From Lentzea kentuckyensis (GTDB lineage Bacteria; Actinomycetota; Actinomycetes; Mycobacteriales; Pseudonocardiaceae), in assembly GCF_002150765.1 (NCBI RefSeq), contig NZ_MUYM01000038.1, positions 87,011-134,063 of the forward strand: a stretch of 47,053 nt of DNA, written 5' to 3'. Positions 46,828 through 47,053 of the stretch are shown piece after piece. Position 1 is the stretch's first letter. Each line of letters opens with the position of its first letter. Position numbers and translations under genes: made by a program. Under the pieces are notes generated by a model. The model ran no database searches. It worked only from the letters and a program-made list of their open reading frames with translations, and was not told where the DNA came from.

Positions 46828-47053
46828 TCAGGTGAGCAGCAACGGGATGACGACCCGTTCCGCGTTGAGTGACACGGTGATCTCCCACTGCCCGGCCATC
46901 AGCAGGTCGACGTCGCCGACCTCGTAACGGCCGGGTTCCGCCGGTCCCGCGGTGATCGGGGCGAGCGCGTGGCCCATCTGCGGCATCGCCGGTTCGACCG
47001 TCACCGCGCCCTGGGCCGGGTGGCCCGCCCGGTCGGTCACCCGCAGGTCGAAC
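46828..47053 (-). CDS. FixH/YtkA-like protein, partial
   Basis: The reading frame is open from the right edge to a TGA at 46828; about 75 C-terminal codons are seen. The sequence FDLRVTDRAGHPAQGAVTVEPAMPQMGH and EPGRYEVGDVDLLMAGQWEITVSL is typical of YtkA/FixH-like exported domains, with MPQMGH a likely metal-site segment (Met and His). It is upstream of the polytopic gene by 13 bases. The N-terminus and any further genes lie outside the window. Confidence 0.72.
   Translation of the reverse strand, partial: FDLRVTDRAGHPAQGAVTVEPAMPQMGHALAPITAGPAEPGRYEVGDVDLLMAGQWEITVSLNAERVVIPLLLT

Noticed and set aside
1..47053. CRISPR array, prophage, insertion sequence or biosynthetic megasynthase
   Set aside because: No regularly spaced repeats, transposase, integrase, phage structural or PKS/NRPS domains were seen.

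Overview
The window is about 47 kb of very GC-rich DNA, densely packed with genes. Many starts are GTG, and overlaps of the ATGA, GTGA and TGATG kinds are common. Gene content points to an actinomycete, most likely Pseudonocardiaceae (Lentzea, Saccharothrix, Actinosynnema or Amycolatopsis type). The clues are SigK/RskA, ArfA-like proteins, DesKR-type two-component systems, AfsR/SARP and LuxR-LAL regulators, many TetR repressors, and a long intergenic palindrome. This is an inference from protein families; no rRNA or other taxonomic marker is present. I saw no tRNA, rRNA, CRISPR array, insertion sequence or prophage.

Layout. 0-3.4 kb (minus strand): a truncated possible carbohydrate-active enzyme, a VIT/von Willebrand A protein and its MerR regulator, whose dyad lies in its own promoter spacer. 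3.5-5.9 kb: a secreted lysyl-oxidase homologue and an Asp23/Gls24 protein with a long acidic N-terminus. 6-9 kb: a membrane protein coupled to a GNAT, a P-loop kinase with DoxX, and an HxlR regulator. 9-10.9 kb: a TetR repressor divergent from a flavin monooxygenase, with two near-identical operators. 10.9-13.1 kb: a SigK/RskA module with a divergent MPT70/83-like fasciclin lipoprotein; SigK-like promoters face both ways. 13.1-16.5 kb: ArfA-like and ArfC-like envelope proteins, a glycosyltransferase and an HD-domain protein. 

16.5-24.7 kb: a perfect 30-bp inverted repeat, then a probable acyl/alcohol catabolic locus. Its forward arm is SDR, saccharopine-dehydrogenase-like reductase and acyl-CoA ligase under a TetR regulator. 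Its reverse arm is a LuxR-LAL regulator, a hot-dog thioesterase and a zinc alcohol dehydrogenase. 24.9-25.7 kb: a secreted polyester hydrolase of the Thermobifida cutinase/PET-hydrolase type. 25.7-28.5 kb: TetR plus MFS exporter, and a lipoprotein. 28.6-34.2 kb: a four-gene overlapping operon of AfsR-like regulator, histidine kinase, kinase-like protein without catalytic motifs, and NarL-type response regulator. 34.3-38.6 kb: an alpha/beta hydrolase, then a drug-type ABC transporter with a DesKR pair and a conserved-looking operator. 38.8-41.9 kb: an FAD oxidoreductase coupled to a polytopic membrane protein and a TetR. 42-44.3 kb: VanZ-like protein with an OmpR/VanS-type pair. 44.3-47 kb: an NYN nuclease fused to a cold-shock-like domain, and the end of an operon with FixH/YtkA-like exported proteins and a His/Trp-rich membrane protein.

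The features I rate highest are the polyester hydrolase with a complete catalytic triad, the lysyl oxidase with both cofactor residues in place, the SigK-type promoter pair, the ArfA/ArfC-like pair outside mycobacteria, and the AfsR/dual-kinase operon. All homologies are from memory of families; no database search was made.
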